From: Thermoactinomyces intermedius
Lineage (GTDB): Bacteria; Bacillota; Bacilli; Thermoactinomycetales; Thermoactinomycetaceae
Direction: 5' to 3' (one strand)
Assembly (NCBI RefSeq): GCF_016055025.1
Contig: NZ_JAECVW010000004.1
Length of the DNA stretch: 64,000 nucleotides
Part shown: positions 25,429 through 34,468 of the stretch, piece after piece
How the letters are laid out: every line of letters begins with the position of its first letter
How positions within the stretch are numbered: position 1 is the stretch's first letter
Program-made: the position numbers and the translations under genes
Notes under the pieces: model-generated
The model's database searches: none
The model's input: the letters and a program-made list of their open reading frames with translations, nothing else
What the model was told of the DNA's origin: nothing

Positions 25429-25698
25429 TTGAAAAAGAGGTGGATCACTGCAAAGGAAATCAATCAGTTTTGTTATTGTCCCGAGCAATGGAGGCTGGCC
25501 AAATTGCACCGGCAAGGGTTGGTCGAAGCCGATGAACAAAAGTTGAAAACCCAAAAACGGCTTTTTCAAAAAGGGAAGCGTTACCACCGGAAGAAAGCCG
25601 TTTCGGTGTGGGTGAAAACGAAAGGGACGGATTGGGCAGTGGCGGTGTTGCTTGTCGTGATCCTGTTGTTTGTGATTTGGACGGTGATGAATGCTTGA
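25429..25698 (+). CDS. N-terminal part of a split Cas4/Dna2-like nuclease, with C-terminal membrane helix
   Basis: The 89-residue product starts at TTG 25429 with GGGG 8 bases upstream. Residues 6-23 (ITAKEINQFCYCPEQWRL) match the beginning of Cas4/Dna2-type RecB-like nucleases, where one cysteine binds an iron-sulfur cluster (Cys15 or Cys17 here). His53 in QKGKRYHRKK matches the conserved histidine of the GxxxH helix. Then, instead of the nuclease core, a hydrophobic helix follows (about 68-86). The gene ends in TGATG, overlapping the start of the next gene, which carries the missing core. The split is not a simple frameshift, because each half adds its own membrane helix at the junction. 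Confidence 0.7.
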   Translation: MKKRWITAKEINQFCYCPEQWRLAKLHRQGLVEADEQKLKTQKRLFQKGKRYHRKKAVSVWVKTKGTDWAVAVLLVVILLFVIWTVMNA

Positions 25699-26180
25699 TG
25701 GCCATGTTCCTCTCTGTTTTGCTGGTTTTCCTGTTGATTTTTTTACGGTTTTTCTTAAAATCCAAAAGAAGTTTGGTGTATTCAGACGCAACCGGTGCGG
25801 GGAAAGTTCTGGTCAACAAAAAATGGGGCATCCGGGGCAAGCCTGACGAGATCTGGAAAATGAAGGACGGAACTTATTTCGTGGTGGAATACAAATCAGG
25901 AATGTTAAAAAGGACACACCCCTATGACGGCGACCGGTTGCAATTGGCTGCTTATTTTTTGCTTGTGGAGGAAACATATCAAGCGAAAAAAATCCGGGGG
26001 GAAATCCGCTATCAAAACCGGGTGTGCAAGGTGGAGTGGACTCCGCAATTAAAGGAACAATTATTGACAGTCATTCAACAGATGCGGGAAGTGGAGCAGA
26101 CAAATGAAACCCGGGTGAACATTTATATGCCAAAATGCCGGCAATGTGAATTCTACAAAGTTTCCTGCACCAAAGTGTAG
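25698..26180 (+). CDS. C-terminal part of a split Cas4/Dna2-like nuclease, with N-terminal membrane helix
   Basis: The 160-residue product starts at ATG 25698, overlapping the previous stop (TGATG). Residues 2-20 form a membrane helix. The rest is a PD-(D/E)XK nuclease core of the Cas4/Dna2 type: Asp50 in RGKPDEIW, Glu64 and Lys66 in FVVEYKSG, and the following YDGDRLQLAAYFLLVEE with the conserved Gln. The end PKCRQCEFYKVSC provides three cysteines (147, 150, 157), which with the first cysteine in the upstream protein would complete a 4Fe-4S site. All catalytic residues are kept, so activity as a heteromer at the membrane is plausible (inference). No CRISPR array or other cas gene is visible. 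Confidence 0.75.
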   Translation: MAMFLSVLLVFLLIFLRFFLKSKRSLVYSDATGAGKVLVNKKWGIRGKPDEIWKMKDGTYFVVEYKSGMLKRTHPYDGDRLQLAAYFLLVEETYQAKKIRGEIRYQNRVCKVEWTPQLKEQLLTVIQQMREVEQTNETRVNIYMPKCRQCEFYKVSCTKV

Positions 26181-26237
26181 AAAACGGGGGATGGGAAAAG
26201 AAGCGGACCCTTTTTTGTCCTTGGAAAATCGAAAACA

Positions 26238-26276
26238 AGTTTGCAACACAGACAAAACGCTCAAAAAAGAAAAAAC
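26238..26276 (+). repeat. Dispersed intergenic repeat, copy 1
   Basis: The block begins AGTTTGCAACACAGACAAAA and continues with TCAAAAAAGAAA after three bases. A near-identical block is found at 49672, also in a plus-orientation intergenic region. The 26181-26486 stretch holds no gene that I can support; besides this block it is A+T-rich with a CCCCCGGGGG patch at 26388-26398. Confidence 0.5.
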
Positions 26277-26486
26277 AAAACAAATGATGAATGCCATGAA
26301 TAAATGTTAAATTCATGTATTTGCAGGGATTGCAATAAAAAAACATGCCGAAAAACAAGAAATCAATCCGGACAGGGCTTTGTCAACCCCCGGGGGACCG
26401 AGCTTCTTCGAGAAAAAGGAATATCCCGGGTTGAATTTTGCTTCTCGAACGGACAGATGTCATATTAGCTTTTTTTTTGCTGTTTG

Positions 26487-26535
26487 GCACTATATATTGT
26501 GTTGGTTATACTTAGATAGCAACTATATATAGTAT
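26487..26535 (+). promoter_or_regulatory. Two NrdR boxes upstream of the ribonucleotide reductase operon
   Basis: GCACTATATATTGTGT at 26487-26502 and CAACTATATATAGTAT at 26520-26535 match the NrdR-box consensus (ACAC-TATAT-TGTGT type). Their centres are 33 bases apart, about three helical turns, as usual for NrdR pairs. A TATACT element at 26507-26512 lies between them, so NrdR binding would block the promoter when dATP is high. Confidence 0.85.
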
Positions 26536-26553
26536 GAATGGCAGGTGTTCGTT

Positions 26554-28764
26554 GTGTTGAAGACGACTCTGGATCAAATCAACCCGTTTCTAAATTTGAT
26601 GGATGAAGCGTGCCGGCGCTTTCCGCATTTGAATCGGGAAGAATGGCTGAGGGAAGCGGAAGCGCAATTGCACGAAAATATGACGGACAAAGAAGTGTTG
26701 CAAACCATTATTCGAACCACGGTGGAAAAAACAACGGCGGAAGAGCCGGATTGGCAATTTGTCGCCGCGCATTTGTTGGCCCATGAGTTGTACATGGAAG
26801 CGGCCCAGAACCGCGGTTACCCGTCTGCCAGGAAGTATGGCGGATTTTATCCACTGATACATACCTTGACGGAGAAAAAATTATACGGTGCTTATTTGTT
26901 GGAATCATACGAAAAGAATGAAATCGATGAATTGGAATCGTACATGAAACCAGAGCGGGATTTGTTGTTTAATTACATTGGATTAAAAGTGTTGTTAGAC
27001 CGTTATCTTGTGAAGGATTATGACGGACGGATCATGGAATTGCCGCAAGAGCGTTTTATGATCATTGCCATGCATCTGGCGCAAAAAGAAGAAGACCGTG
27101 TGGGGTGGGCGAAACGGTTTTATGATGTTTTGTCCAAATTGGAAATCACGGTTGCCACCCCGACGTTGAGCAATGCGGGAAAACCCCTCCATCAGTTGTC
27201 TTCTTGTTTTATCGATACGGTGGGGGACTCGTTGTGGTCGATCTACCACACCAATTCGGCGACGGCCCAAGTTTCCAAACACGGAGGCGGGGTCGGCATC
27301 TATCTGGGGAAAGTCCGGGCCAAAGGTTCCAAGATCCGCGGGCATCATGGCGCTTCCGGCGGGGTGATTCCCTGGATCCGGAATTACAATAACACGGCGG
27401 TGGCCGTTGACCAGTTGGGAGTCCGCCGTGGGGCATTTGCTATTTATTTGGATGTCTGGCATGCCGATATTTTTGATTTTCTCAATCTCAAAACCAATAA
27501 CGGCGATGACCGGTTGAAAGCCCATGATATTTTCCCGGGCGTTTGCATTCCGGATTTGTTTATGAAACGGGTGGAGGAACGTGGCGACTGGCATTTGTTT
27601 GATCCCCACGAGATCCGGGAAGTGATGGGATATTCCATCGAAGATTACTGGGGAAGCGAGTTTGAAAAACGTTACCTGGAATGTGAAGCCCGTCCGGACT
27701 TGAAAAAGCAAAAGGTTCCGGCCATTGAGATCATGAAACGGATCATGGTCAGCGCTTTTGAAACAGGAACGCCTTTCGTGTTTTTCCGGGATGCGGTCAA
27801 CCGGGCCAATCCCAATAAACATCAAGGGATGATCTATTCTTCCAATCTGTGTACCGAAATCTGCCAAAACATGTCCCCGACGGAATTGATCAGCGAGGAG
27901 TTGGAAGACGGTGTCATCGTAACCAAAACCAAGCCGGGCGATTTTGTCGTATGCAACTTGTCATCGCTGAATCTGGGTCGGATTCAATCCCTTGAAGACA
28001 TCAAGCGGATCATCCCGGTTCAAATGCGCATGTTGGATAATGTGGTGGATTTGAATATCTATCCGGTCAAACAAGCGGAACGGACCAATAAAAAATACCG
28101 GGCCGTCGGCTTGGGGACGAGCGGATACCATCAATATCTGGCTCAGCATCAAATTGTATGGGAGTCGGAAGAACATCTGGAAGAAGCGGATCGTCTCTTT
28201 GAAGAGATTGCTTATCAAGCGATCAAAGCGTCCATGGAAATCGCCAAAGAAAAGGGAAGCTATCCTTGCTTTGAAGGAAGCGAATGGCAAACCGGAGAGT
28301 ATTTCCGGCGGCGCGGTTACACCAGTTCACGCTGGCAACAATTGCGCAAGGACGTGCAAAAACACGGGTTGAGAAATGCGTGGTTGTTCGCCGTGGCACC
28401 GACCGGATCGACCTCCTTGATTGCCGGATCGACGGCGGGCATTGATCCGGTTTATGCCAAATATTTTGTGGAGGAAAAACGGGGGGCGGTCATTCCGCTT
28501 ACGGCTCCCAATTTGTCGCCTCAAACGGCTTGGTACTATAAAGAAGCCCATCGGATTGACCAGCATTGGAGCATCCGGGCTGCGGGGAAAAGACAGCGGC
28601 ATATTGACCAATCCCAGTCATTTAATCTGTATATCACCCCCGACACATCGGCAAAAGAATTTTTGTCGCTGTATATGGATGCCTGGAAGCATGGGCTGAA
28701 AACCATCTACTATGTCCGGAACCAATCCATTGAAGTGGAAGAATGCGTCAGTTGTTCATCCTGA
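26554..28764 (+). CDS. nrdA: Ribonucleoside-diphosphate reductase, alpha subunit (class I), no ATP-cone
   Basis: The large subunit reduces ribonucleoside diphosphates to deoxy forms. About 736 residues. Motifs: LSSCFIDTVGDSL (first redox cysteine, near 212), NLCTEICQNM (thiyl cysteine and glutamate, near 431), VVCNLSSLNLG (second redox cysteine), APTGSTSLIAGSTAGIDP near 614, the radical-transfer tyrosine pair in TIYYVRNQ and a C-terminal CVSC shuttle. The N-terminus begins directly with the core (LDQINPFLNLMDEAC); the activity-regulating ATP-cone of about 90 residues is absent. The start is GTG 26554 (AGGTG upstream) or GTG 26545. No nrdI is adjacent, which argues against class Ib. nrdB follows after 12 bases. 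Confidence 0.93.
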   Translation: MLKTTLDQINPFLNLMDEACRRFPHLNREEWLREAEAQLHENMTDKEVLQTIIRTTVEKTTAEEPDWQFVAAHLLAHELYMEAAQNRGYPSARKYGGFYPLIHTLTEKKLYGAYLLESYEKNEIDELESYMKPERDLLFNYIGLKVLLDRYLVKDYDGRIMELPQERFMIIAMHLAQKEEDRVGWAKRFYDVLSKLEITVATPTLSNAGKPLHQLSSCFIDTVGDSLWSIYHTNSATAQVSKHGGGVGIYLGKVRAKGSKIRGHHGASGGVIPWIRNYNNTAVAVDQLGVRRGAFAIYLDVWHADIFDFLNLKTNNGDDRLKAHDIFPGVCIPDLFMKRVEERGDWHLFDPHEIREVMGYSIEDYWGSEFEKRYLECEARPDLKKQKVPAIEIMKRIMVSAFETGTPFVFFRDAVNRANPNKHQGMIYSSNLCTEICQNMSPTELISEELEDGVIVTKTKPGDFVVCNLSSLNLGRIQSLEDIKRIIPVQMRMLDNVVDLNIYPVKQAERTNKKYRAVGLGTSGYHQYLAQHQIVWESEEHLEEADRLFEEIAYQAIKASMEIAKEKGSYPCFEGSEWQTGEYFRRRGYTSSRWQQLRKDVQKHGLRNAWLFAVAPTGSTSLIAGSTAGIDPVYAKYFVEEKRGAVIPLTAPNLSPQTAWYYKEAHRIDQHWSIRAAGKRQRHIDQSQSFNLYITPDTSAKEFLSLYMDAWKHGLKTIYYVRNQSIEVEECVSCSS

Positions 28765-28776
28765 AGAGAAGGGGAA

Positions 28777-29820
28777 ATGAAGAAAATGGAAAAATTGCAA
28801 CGAAAAAAAATATTTAATGAACACGGGCAACGGGGAACCCAACGCATGATTAACGGAAACACCACCAACCTGAGAGAGTGGAACCGGATTAAATACGATT
28901 GGGCACACAAATTGTACCGGACCATGCTGAACAACTTTTGGATTCCCGAGGAAATTCCGTTGGCGGGAGACGCCAAAATGTTCGCGGAATTGAGTCCGGA
29001 AGAACGGCGTGCTTTTGACAAAACCATTTCCTTTCTCAACTTTTTGGACTCGATTCAAGGGGAGAACCTGCCGAACATCAATGAGTATGTGACGGCGCCG
29101 GAAGTTTGCTCATTGTTAAATATCCAGGCGTTTCAGGAAGAGATTCACGCCCAGTCATACAGCTATATTTTGGACAGTGTTTGTTCGCCGGAAACACGGG
29201 AAAACATTTATGATGAATGGCGCAATGATCCACGGCTTTTGGAGCGAAACCGGTTTATTGCCGATTTATATCAGCAGTTTGTGGATAACCGGAATGACAA
29301 AAACTTTGTCCGGACGTGCATGGCGAACTTTTTGCTGGAATCTCTCTACTTCTACAGCGGATTCTCCTTCTTCTATGCCTTGGCGCGAAACGGGAAAATG
29401 ACCGCCACGGCAACGATTATCAAATACATTCAGCGTGATGAACTGACCCATGTGGTGTTGTTCCAAAACATGATCAAAGAGTTGCGTAAGGAAAACCCGG
29501 ATCTGTTTACGTCGGAATTGATTGAAGAATTGCGGGAAATGACCCGGACTGCCGTGCAACATGAAATCCGCTGGGGACAATATATCACCAACAATCACAT
29601 TCAGGGATTGAACAATGACCTCATTGACCGGTACATCAAATTTTTGGCCAATGAACGGTTGGGACGGCTGGGACTGGAAATTTTGTATCCGGAAATCACG
29701 TCCCATCCCATGAAATGGGTGGAAAGCTTCTCCAATCTCAATGCCACCAAAACCGACTTTTTTGAGCAGAAAGTGACCAACTATGCAAAAGCCGGAAACC
29801 TGGATTTCAGTGACCTTTAA
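28777..29820 (+). CDS. nrdB: Ribonucleoside-diphosphate reductase, beta subunit (class I)
   Basis: The small subunit holds the di-metal tyrosyl-radical cofactor. The 347-residue sequence has all expected ligands: Asp91 in FLDSIQGE, Glu121 and His124 in EEIHAQSY, Glu188 in FLLESLYF, Glu222 and His225 in DELTHVV. Tyr128 (H-x3-Y after His124) is at the position of the radical tyrosine, so this is not the tyrosine-less class Ic type. No ATP-cone is fused to it. It is co-transcribed with nrdA and with the MazG-like gene downstream. A second in-frame ATG at 28786 is possible as start. Confidence 0.95.
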   Translation: MKKMEKLQRKKIFNEHGQRGTQRMINGNTTNLREWNRIKYDWAHKLYRTMLNNFWIPEEIPLAGDAKMFAELSPEERRAFDKTISFLNFLDSIQGENLPNINEYVTAPEVCSLLNIQAFQEEIHAQSYSYILDSVCSPETRENIYDEWRNDPRLLERNRFIADLYQQFVDNRNDKNFVRTCMANFLLESLYFYSGFSFFYALARNGKMTATATIIKYIQRDELTHVVLFQNMIKELRKENPDLFTSELIEELREMTRTAVQHEIRWGQYITNNHIQGLNNDLIDRYIKFLANERLGRLGLEILYPEITSHPMKWVESFSNLNATKTDFFEQKVTNYAKAGNLDFSDL

Positions 29821-29843
29821 TATGGATAGGAAGGATTCTGACC

Positions 29844-30278
29844 ATGAATGAGGCCTGGAGAAAAGTCAAAGCATTTCATCAAGCTTACTCGGTTCCGGTG
29901 AGCGACCAACCCGGGAAACTGTCCGAAGAACGGGTCGCCAAGCGCAAAAAATGGATGGAGGAAGAATTGGACGAGTTTGCCAAAGCTTCGACCATTGAAG
30001 ATCAAGCGGATGCCATGATCGATACCATTTACCTGGCGTTGGGCACGCTGGTGGAAATGGGAGTGAAGCCGGAAGCGGTTTTTCAAATCGTCCATGAAGC
30101 CAATATGAGCAAGTTGTGGCCGGATGGAAAACCCCGTTACCGGGAAACGGACGGAAAAGTGATCAAGCCGCCGGGGTGGAAAGATCCCCAGCCGCGGATC
30201 CGGGAAGAAATCCGGAAGCAAAAAATGGAAACCACCGGCGATCCATCCGATGAACCTGCGGGTGTCCAAAAAGATTAA
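29844..30278 (+). CDS. MazG/HisE-like nucleotide pyrophosphohydrolase
   Basis: This 144-residue protein belongs to the all-alpha NTP pyrophosphatase superfamily. The metal-binding pattern EEELDEFAKAS (near 38) followed by DQADAMIDTIYLALG (near 55) is clear, and ANMSKLWPDGKPRYRETDG (near 90) is a typical C-terminal segment of this subgroup. AAGGA lies before ATG 29844, 23 bases after nrdB, so it is expressed with ribonucleotide reductase and under NrdR. A role in removing unwanted or excess (d)NTPs fits, but the substrate is unknown. A terminator follows. Confidence 0.85.
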   Translation: MNEAWRKVKAFHQAYSVPVSDQPGKLSEERVAKRKKWMEEELDEFAKASTIEDQADAMIDTIYLALGTLVEMGVKPEAVFQIVHEANMSKLWPDGKPRYRETDGKVIKPPGWKDPQPRIREEIRKQKMETTGDPSDEPAGVQKD

Positions 30279-30294
30279 ATGCCGGTACCAAACG

Positions 30295-30326
30295 CCGTCT
30301 CTTTCATAAGAGACGGTTTCTTTTTT
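30295..30326 (+). terminator. Terminator of the nrdAB operon
   Basis: CCGTCTCT at 30295-30302 pairs with AGAGACGG at 30309-30316, followed by a T-rich run. Confidence 0.92.
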
Positions 30327-30429
30327 ATGGATATATTCTAAATTGAGTTACTTTATTATTTTTATACATATTCCCATCTTGATAATGTATAATCCTCTAA
30401 AAGACATTTGTCTTTATAAGGAGGACACC

Positions 30430-31758
30430 ATGAACGCAGAACACAACAGCAATCATTTAAAAAGGGACATTGGATTTATTACGGCATTATCCATTGTAAT
30501 CGGAACAGTCATCGGTTCCGGGGTTTTTATGAAACCCGGCGAAGTGTTGGCCTCTTCAGGAAATGCAAAGATGGCTTTGTTCGCCTGGCTTTTGGGGGGA
30601 TTGATCACATTGGCCAGCGGACTGACCGTTGCTGAAGTGGGAGCGCAAATTCCCAAAACGGGCGGGTTATATATTTATTTGGAAGAAACGTATGGAAAGT
30701 TTTGGGGATATTTATGCGGATGGGTGCAGACCGTGGTGTACGGTCCGGCGGTCATTGCCGCATTGGGTTTGTATCTGGGTTCATTGATTGTTCATCTGTT
30801 TGGCCTGGACGAGTCATGGTTGAAAGGAATCGGGATCGGGTTTGTGGTATTGCTGATGTTGGTGAACATCACCGGAACGAAGTATGGAGGATGGGTGCAA
30901 AACATCTCCACGGCGGCCAAACTGATTCCGATTGTGCTCATTATCATCTTCGGTTTATGGAAGGGAGAACAGTCGATCTTCACCCCGGGGGCTTTCGAGC
31001 CGGAAGAATTCAGCTTTGGCGCGGCCGTGCTGGCAACCTTGTTTGCGTATGACGGATGGATTTTGGTCGGATCCGTCGCCGGGGAAATGAAAAACCCGAC
31101 CAGATTGTTGCCGAAGGTGATTTTTATCGGTTTGGCGGGGGTCACCGTGGTATATTTGCTTGTCAATATGGCCCTTTTGTATGTGTTGCCTGCAGAAGAT
31201 ATTGTGAAGTTGGGTGAAAACGCGGCAAGTACGGCGGCAACAACGTTGTTTGGCGATTTTGGCGGGATTTTGATCACCATTGGAATCATTATTTCGATTT
31301 TTGGTTGCCTGAACGGAAAAATGATGGCTTTTCCGCGGATCCCGTATGCGATGGCCAAAAACGGCCAATTGCCGTTTTCCAAAGGGTTGGGCAAGGTGCA
31401 TCCGAAATTTCACACGCCTTATGTTTCCATTATTTCACAAGCGGCGATCGCCACGGTTTTCATGCTGATCAGCGATCCGAACCGTTTGTCGGATATCTCG
31501 GTATTTTCCATTTATCTCTTTTATATTTTTGCCTTTTTTGCCGTGTTTACTTTGCGCAGAAGAAACAGCGGGAAAGAGCGGCCTTACAGTGTTCCGCTTT
31601 ACCCGTTGGTGCCTCTGGTTGCCATTGTCGGTTCGATTTACATCATTGTCAGCATGCTCCGGCATGATCCGGTCGGCGGATTGGGTGCAATCTTCATTAT
31701 GGTCATCGGACTGCCGGTTTATTATTTCTTAAAACGGAGAGCGACGGATCAGGTTTGA
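30430..31758 (+). CDS. APC-family amino acid exchanger (SteT/LAT-like)
   Basis: The 442-residue polytopic protein starts at ATG 30430 (AAGGAGGAC upstream). The first helix SIVIGTVIGSGVFMKPGEVL (near 19-38) and the following LLGGLITLASGLTVAEVGAQ, then PKTGGLYIYLEETYG near 78, are typical of the L-type exchangers that include Bacillus SteT, a serine/threonine exchanger. It stands as a single-gene unit between two terminators. Substrate is not certain from sequence. Confidence 0.9.
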   Translation: MNAEHNSNHLKRDIGFITALSIVIGTVIGSGVFMKPGEVLASSGNAKMALFAWLLGGLITLASGLTVAEVGAQIPKTGGLYIYLEETYGKFWGYLCGWVQTVVYGPAVIAALGLYLGSLIVHLFGLDESWLKGIGIGFVVLLMLVNITGTKYGGWVQNISTAAKLIPIVLIIIFGLWKGEQSIFTPGAFEPEEFSFGAAVLATLFAYDGWILVGSVAGEMKNPTRLLPKVIFIGLAGVTVVYLLVNMALLYVLPAEDIVKLGENAASTAATTLFGDFGGILITIGIIISIFGCLNGKMMAFPRIPYAMAKNGQLPFSKGLGKVHPKFHTPYVSIISQAAIATVFMLISDPNRLSDISVFSIYLFYIFAFFAVFTLRRRNSGKERPYSVPLYPLVPLVAIVGSIYIIVSMLRHDPVGGLGAIFIMVIGLPVYYFLKRRATDQV

Positions 31759-31770
31759 TTCATGAAAAAA

Positions 31771-31810
31771 AGAAGGTTCACATCCTGCAGGATGCGAACC
31801 TTCTTTTTTC
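31771..31810. terminator. Bidirectional terminator between permease and CynX-like MFS gene
   Basis: AGAAGGTTC and CATCCTG (31771-31787) pair with CAGGATG and GAACCTTCT (31788-31803), flanked by A residues before and T residues after, serving both converging genes. Confidence 0.93.
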
Positions 31811-31813
31811 GTA

Positions 31814-32998
31814 TCATGCGACATGACCCCGGCGGCCGGCCCCCAGTCCGGAAAGAATCAAACAGACCGTTGTTGCCAGCAGGAGCACAAGGGACGGAAC
31901 CCATGAGCGGGTTGCATCAAAGAGATAACCCAGCAGGATCGGACCAAAGGCGGCAAGGAGATACCCGACGGATTGCGACATGCCGGAAAGATTGGCGGCT
32001 TCTTTGGCATCAGCCGTCCTCAGTGTGATCAGCGTGAGGGCCAGGCTGACGCTGGCACCTTGGGCCATCCCGATCAGGGCAATACTGATATACAGAAGAA
32101 CCGGTTCGCTGGTGAACAAACCGATGATTCCCGAAAGGTGAATCAGTCCGATGGCGAAGGCGATTCCTTTTTGCTGGGAAAGCCGGTTGGCCAGAACCGG
32201 GGTGGCAAAAGTGGCCGGAAGGCTGATGAGTTGCATGACCGATACCATCCAACCTGCGGTTTCTTCACTGAATCCCCGGCTTTGCATGATGGCGGGAAGC
32301 CAGGTGATCGTGCAGTAAAACAGAAAGGATTGCAGTCCCATGAAAATGGTCACATACCAAGCAAGCGACGAACGCCACATCAAGGTGCCGCCTGTCCGGA
32401 CCGGTTCCGCTTTGGCCGGCCGGATTTGATCTCTGCTTCGGACTTGGGGAATCCAGATACACAAAGCAGCAACGGCCATCCATGCCCAAAAAGAAAGAGA
32501 GGATTTCCATCCCCCGTTCAACGCATCCGCCAGCGGAATGCTCACAGCTGATCCGATGGCGGCAAAGGTGTTCATTGAAGTGGTGTAAATGCTGGTCATC
32601 CAGCCGGCTTGATCCGGAAATTTTTCTTTTACGATCCCGGGAAGCAGCACGTTTCCGATGGCAATTCCGACTCCGATCCAAACCGTGCCGAAAAAGACGG
32701 TGAACACCGTTCCGGCCGAACGGATAAGAATGCCGCATACCAGTGTGAAAAGCCCGATGAAGATGGTTCGCTCATTTCCCCACTTGCGGGATAAAAGCGG
32801 GGCCACAAGAGACAGCAGGGCAAAAGCAATCAACGGCAAAGTGGTGAGAAATCCGGCCGTTCCATTGGAGATGTTCAGATCGGCGCGAATCGAATGAATC
32901 ACGGGCCCGACGGAAGTGATCGAAGGGCGTAAATTAAATGCAACAAAAACAATCCCTGCAATTAAAATGGCTTTTTTCACCGATGATGGCTGATTCAT
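31814..32998 (-). CDS. MFS transporter, CynX/NimT family
   Basis: A 394-residue, twelve-helix major facilitator. The N-terminal NLRPSITSVGPVIHSIRADL (near 22) with the RPS-xT pattern and GFLTTLPLIAFALLSLVAP (near 50) are characteristic of the CynX/NimT (YycB) group, whose members handle cyanate or 2-nitroimidazole or are uncharacterised. The start at 32998 is preceded by AAAAAGGAGTCC on the minus strand. No cyanase gene is adjacent, so substrate is unknown. It is divergent from nagA; the 280-base gap contains a hairpin at 33046-33072 and no gene that I can support. Confidence 0.88.
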   Translation of the reverse strand: MNQPSSVKKAILIAGIVFVAFNLRPSITSVGPVIHSIRADLNISNGTAGFLTTLPLIAFALLSLVAPLLSRKWGNERTIFIGLFTLVCGILIRSAGTVFTVFFGTVWIGVGIAIGNVLLPGIVKEKFPDQAGWMTSIYTTSMNTFAAIGSAVSIPLADALNGGWKSSLSFWAWMAVAALCIWIPQVRSRDQIRPAKAEPVRTGGTLMWRSSLAWYVTIFMGLQSFLFYCTITWLPAIMQSRGFSEETAGWMVSVMQLISLPATFATPVLANRLSQQKGIAFAIGLIHLSGIIGLFTSEPVLLYISIALIGMAQGASVSLALTLITLRTADAKEAANLSGMSQSVGYLLAAFGPILLGYLFDATRSWVPSLVLLLATTVCLILSGLGAGRRGHVA

Positions 32999-33280
32999 GC
33001 TGTGGACTCCTTTTTCGTTGACATTGACAAGGTGAAGATAAAAGAAAAGATGGCATGAGAGACCGCCATCTTCTTTACAAGTCGACTGGAAATATGAAAA
33101 GATAAAAGGGTTTATTGATTGGAAGATATTTTAGCAAAGATAATGCAAACTGGCAATGAAAAAGCGGCGTGCTTTATTCGGGCCGGGTATCTGATATGAA
33201 CGGACATTGCCATCCGATGGACGGATGGGATGCACAGCGTTAAACTTTAGAATGACAAGCAGAACAAAGGAGTTATTCAT

Positions 33281-34468
33281 ATGAACGAAGTTACGTGGAC
33301 CTTGATCAATGCAAAGATTTATGCTGAAAACGGTTTGATACCAAACGGTTTTATCTCTGTGACAAAGGATAAAATATCGGCGATCGGCACCATGGACGAT
33401 GATGTTCCTCCTTCCGGCGGGTCCGTGCTGGATGTCCAAGGAAGAACCGTGGTTCCGGGAATGATTGATGTCCATATTCACGGTGCCGCCGGGGCTGATG
33501 TGATGGATGCCACGCCGGAAGCATTGAATCAAATGGCGGTTGCTTTGGCCCGGGAAGGGACAACCGCATTTTTGGCGACAACGATTACTCAGTCACCGGA
33601 GAACATTGAAAAGGCGCTGAAAAATGCCGCGGAATATATAAAGCATCATCAAACCCCGGGCAAAGCAGAATGCGTGGGGGTTCATCTGGAAGGGCCGTTT
33701 GTCAATGCCAAGCGAAAAGGCGCGCAACCGTTGGAATTTATCTTGGAACCCGATGTAAAGCAGTTTAAAAAATGGCAGGAGGCTGCCCGCGGAACCATTA
33801 AATTGGTCACATTGGCCCCGGAAGAACCGGGCGGGTATGAACTGGCTGCCTATTTGAAGGAGACGGGGGTCATTGCTTCCATCGGCCATTCCGATGCCAC
33901 CTATGATCAAGTGATGGAAGGAATCGAAGCCGGTATCTCCCACGTCACCCATCTTTTTAACGGCATGCGCGGATTTCATCACCGGGAGCCCGGTGTCGCC
34001 GGCGCGGCCATGTTACGTAAAGAATTGAATGTGGAAATGATTGTGGACGGGATCCATATCGATCCGCGCAGCGTGCGGCTGGCTTACCAGCAAATCACGA
34101 GTGACCGGATTTTGCTGATCACTGATGCCATGCGTGCCAAATGCATGAAGAGGGGCAATTATGATCTGGGAGGACAAAAGGTCTTTGTCTCGGACCGGGA
34201 TGCCCGCTTGGAAGACGGTACGTTGGCCGGAAGCATTTTAAAAATGAAGGATGCTGCAAAAAATATGATCGAATATACCGGGTGCACCATGGAAGAAGTG
34301 ATCCAAATTACCGCTTCCAACGCGGCCAAAGAATTAAAGATGGATGATCGCAAAGGGAGTATCCGGGTCGGCAAAGATGCGGACCTGGTGGTGTTAAATC
34401 CCGACTTGGAAATTTACCTCACGATCTGCCGCGGCGAGTTTGCGTATCAACAGACACAGGAGGAATGA
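33281..34468 (+). CDS. nagA: N-acetylglucosamine-6-phosphate deacetylase
   Basis: NagA deacetylates GlcNAc-6-phosphate to GlcN-6-phosphate in amino-sugar catabolism and wall recycling. The 395-residue amidohydrolase has DVHIHGAAGADVMD near 64 (metal histidines), GVHLEGPFVNAKRKGA near 129 (metal glutamate), SIGHSDATYDQV near 203, THLFNGMRGFHHREPG near 222 and ITDAMRA near 286 (catalytic Asp). AAAGGAG stands before ATG 33281. nagB follows with no gap. The usual regulator gene nagR is not beside them. Confidence 0.96.
   Translation: MNEVTWTLINAKIYAENGLIPNGFISVTKDKISAIGTMDDDVPPSGGSVLDVQGRTVVPGMIDVHIHGAAGADVMDATPEALNQMAVALAREGTTAFLATTITQSPENIEKALKNAAEYIKHHQTPGKAECVGVHLEGPFVNAKRKGAQPLEFILEPDVKQFKKWQEAARGTIKLVTLAPEEPGGYELAAYLKETGVIASIGHSDATYDQVMEGIEAGISHVTHLFNGMRGFHHREPGVAGAAMLRKELNVEMIVDGIHIDPRSVRLAYQQITSDRILLITDAMRAKCMKRGNYDLGGQKVFVSDRDARLEDGTLAGSILKMKDAAKNMIEYTGCTMEEVIQITASNAAKELKMDDRKGSIRVGKDADLVVLNPDLEIYLTICRGEFAYQQTQEE

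Noticed and set aside
25429..26180. CRISPR-Cas locus suggested by the Cas4-like pair
   Set aside because: No direct-repeat array, cas1, cas2 or effector gene is visible in the window.
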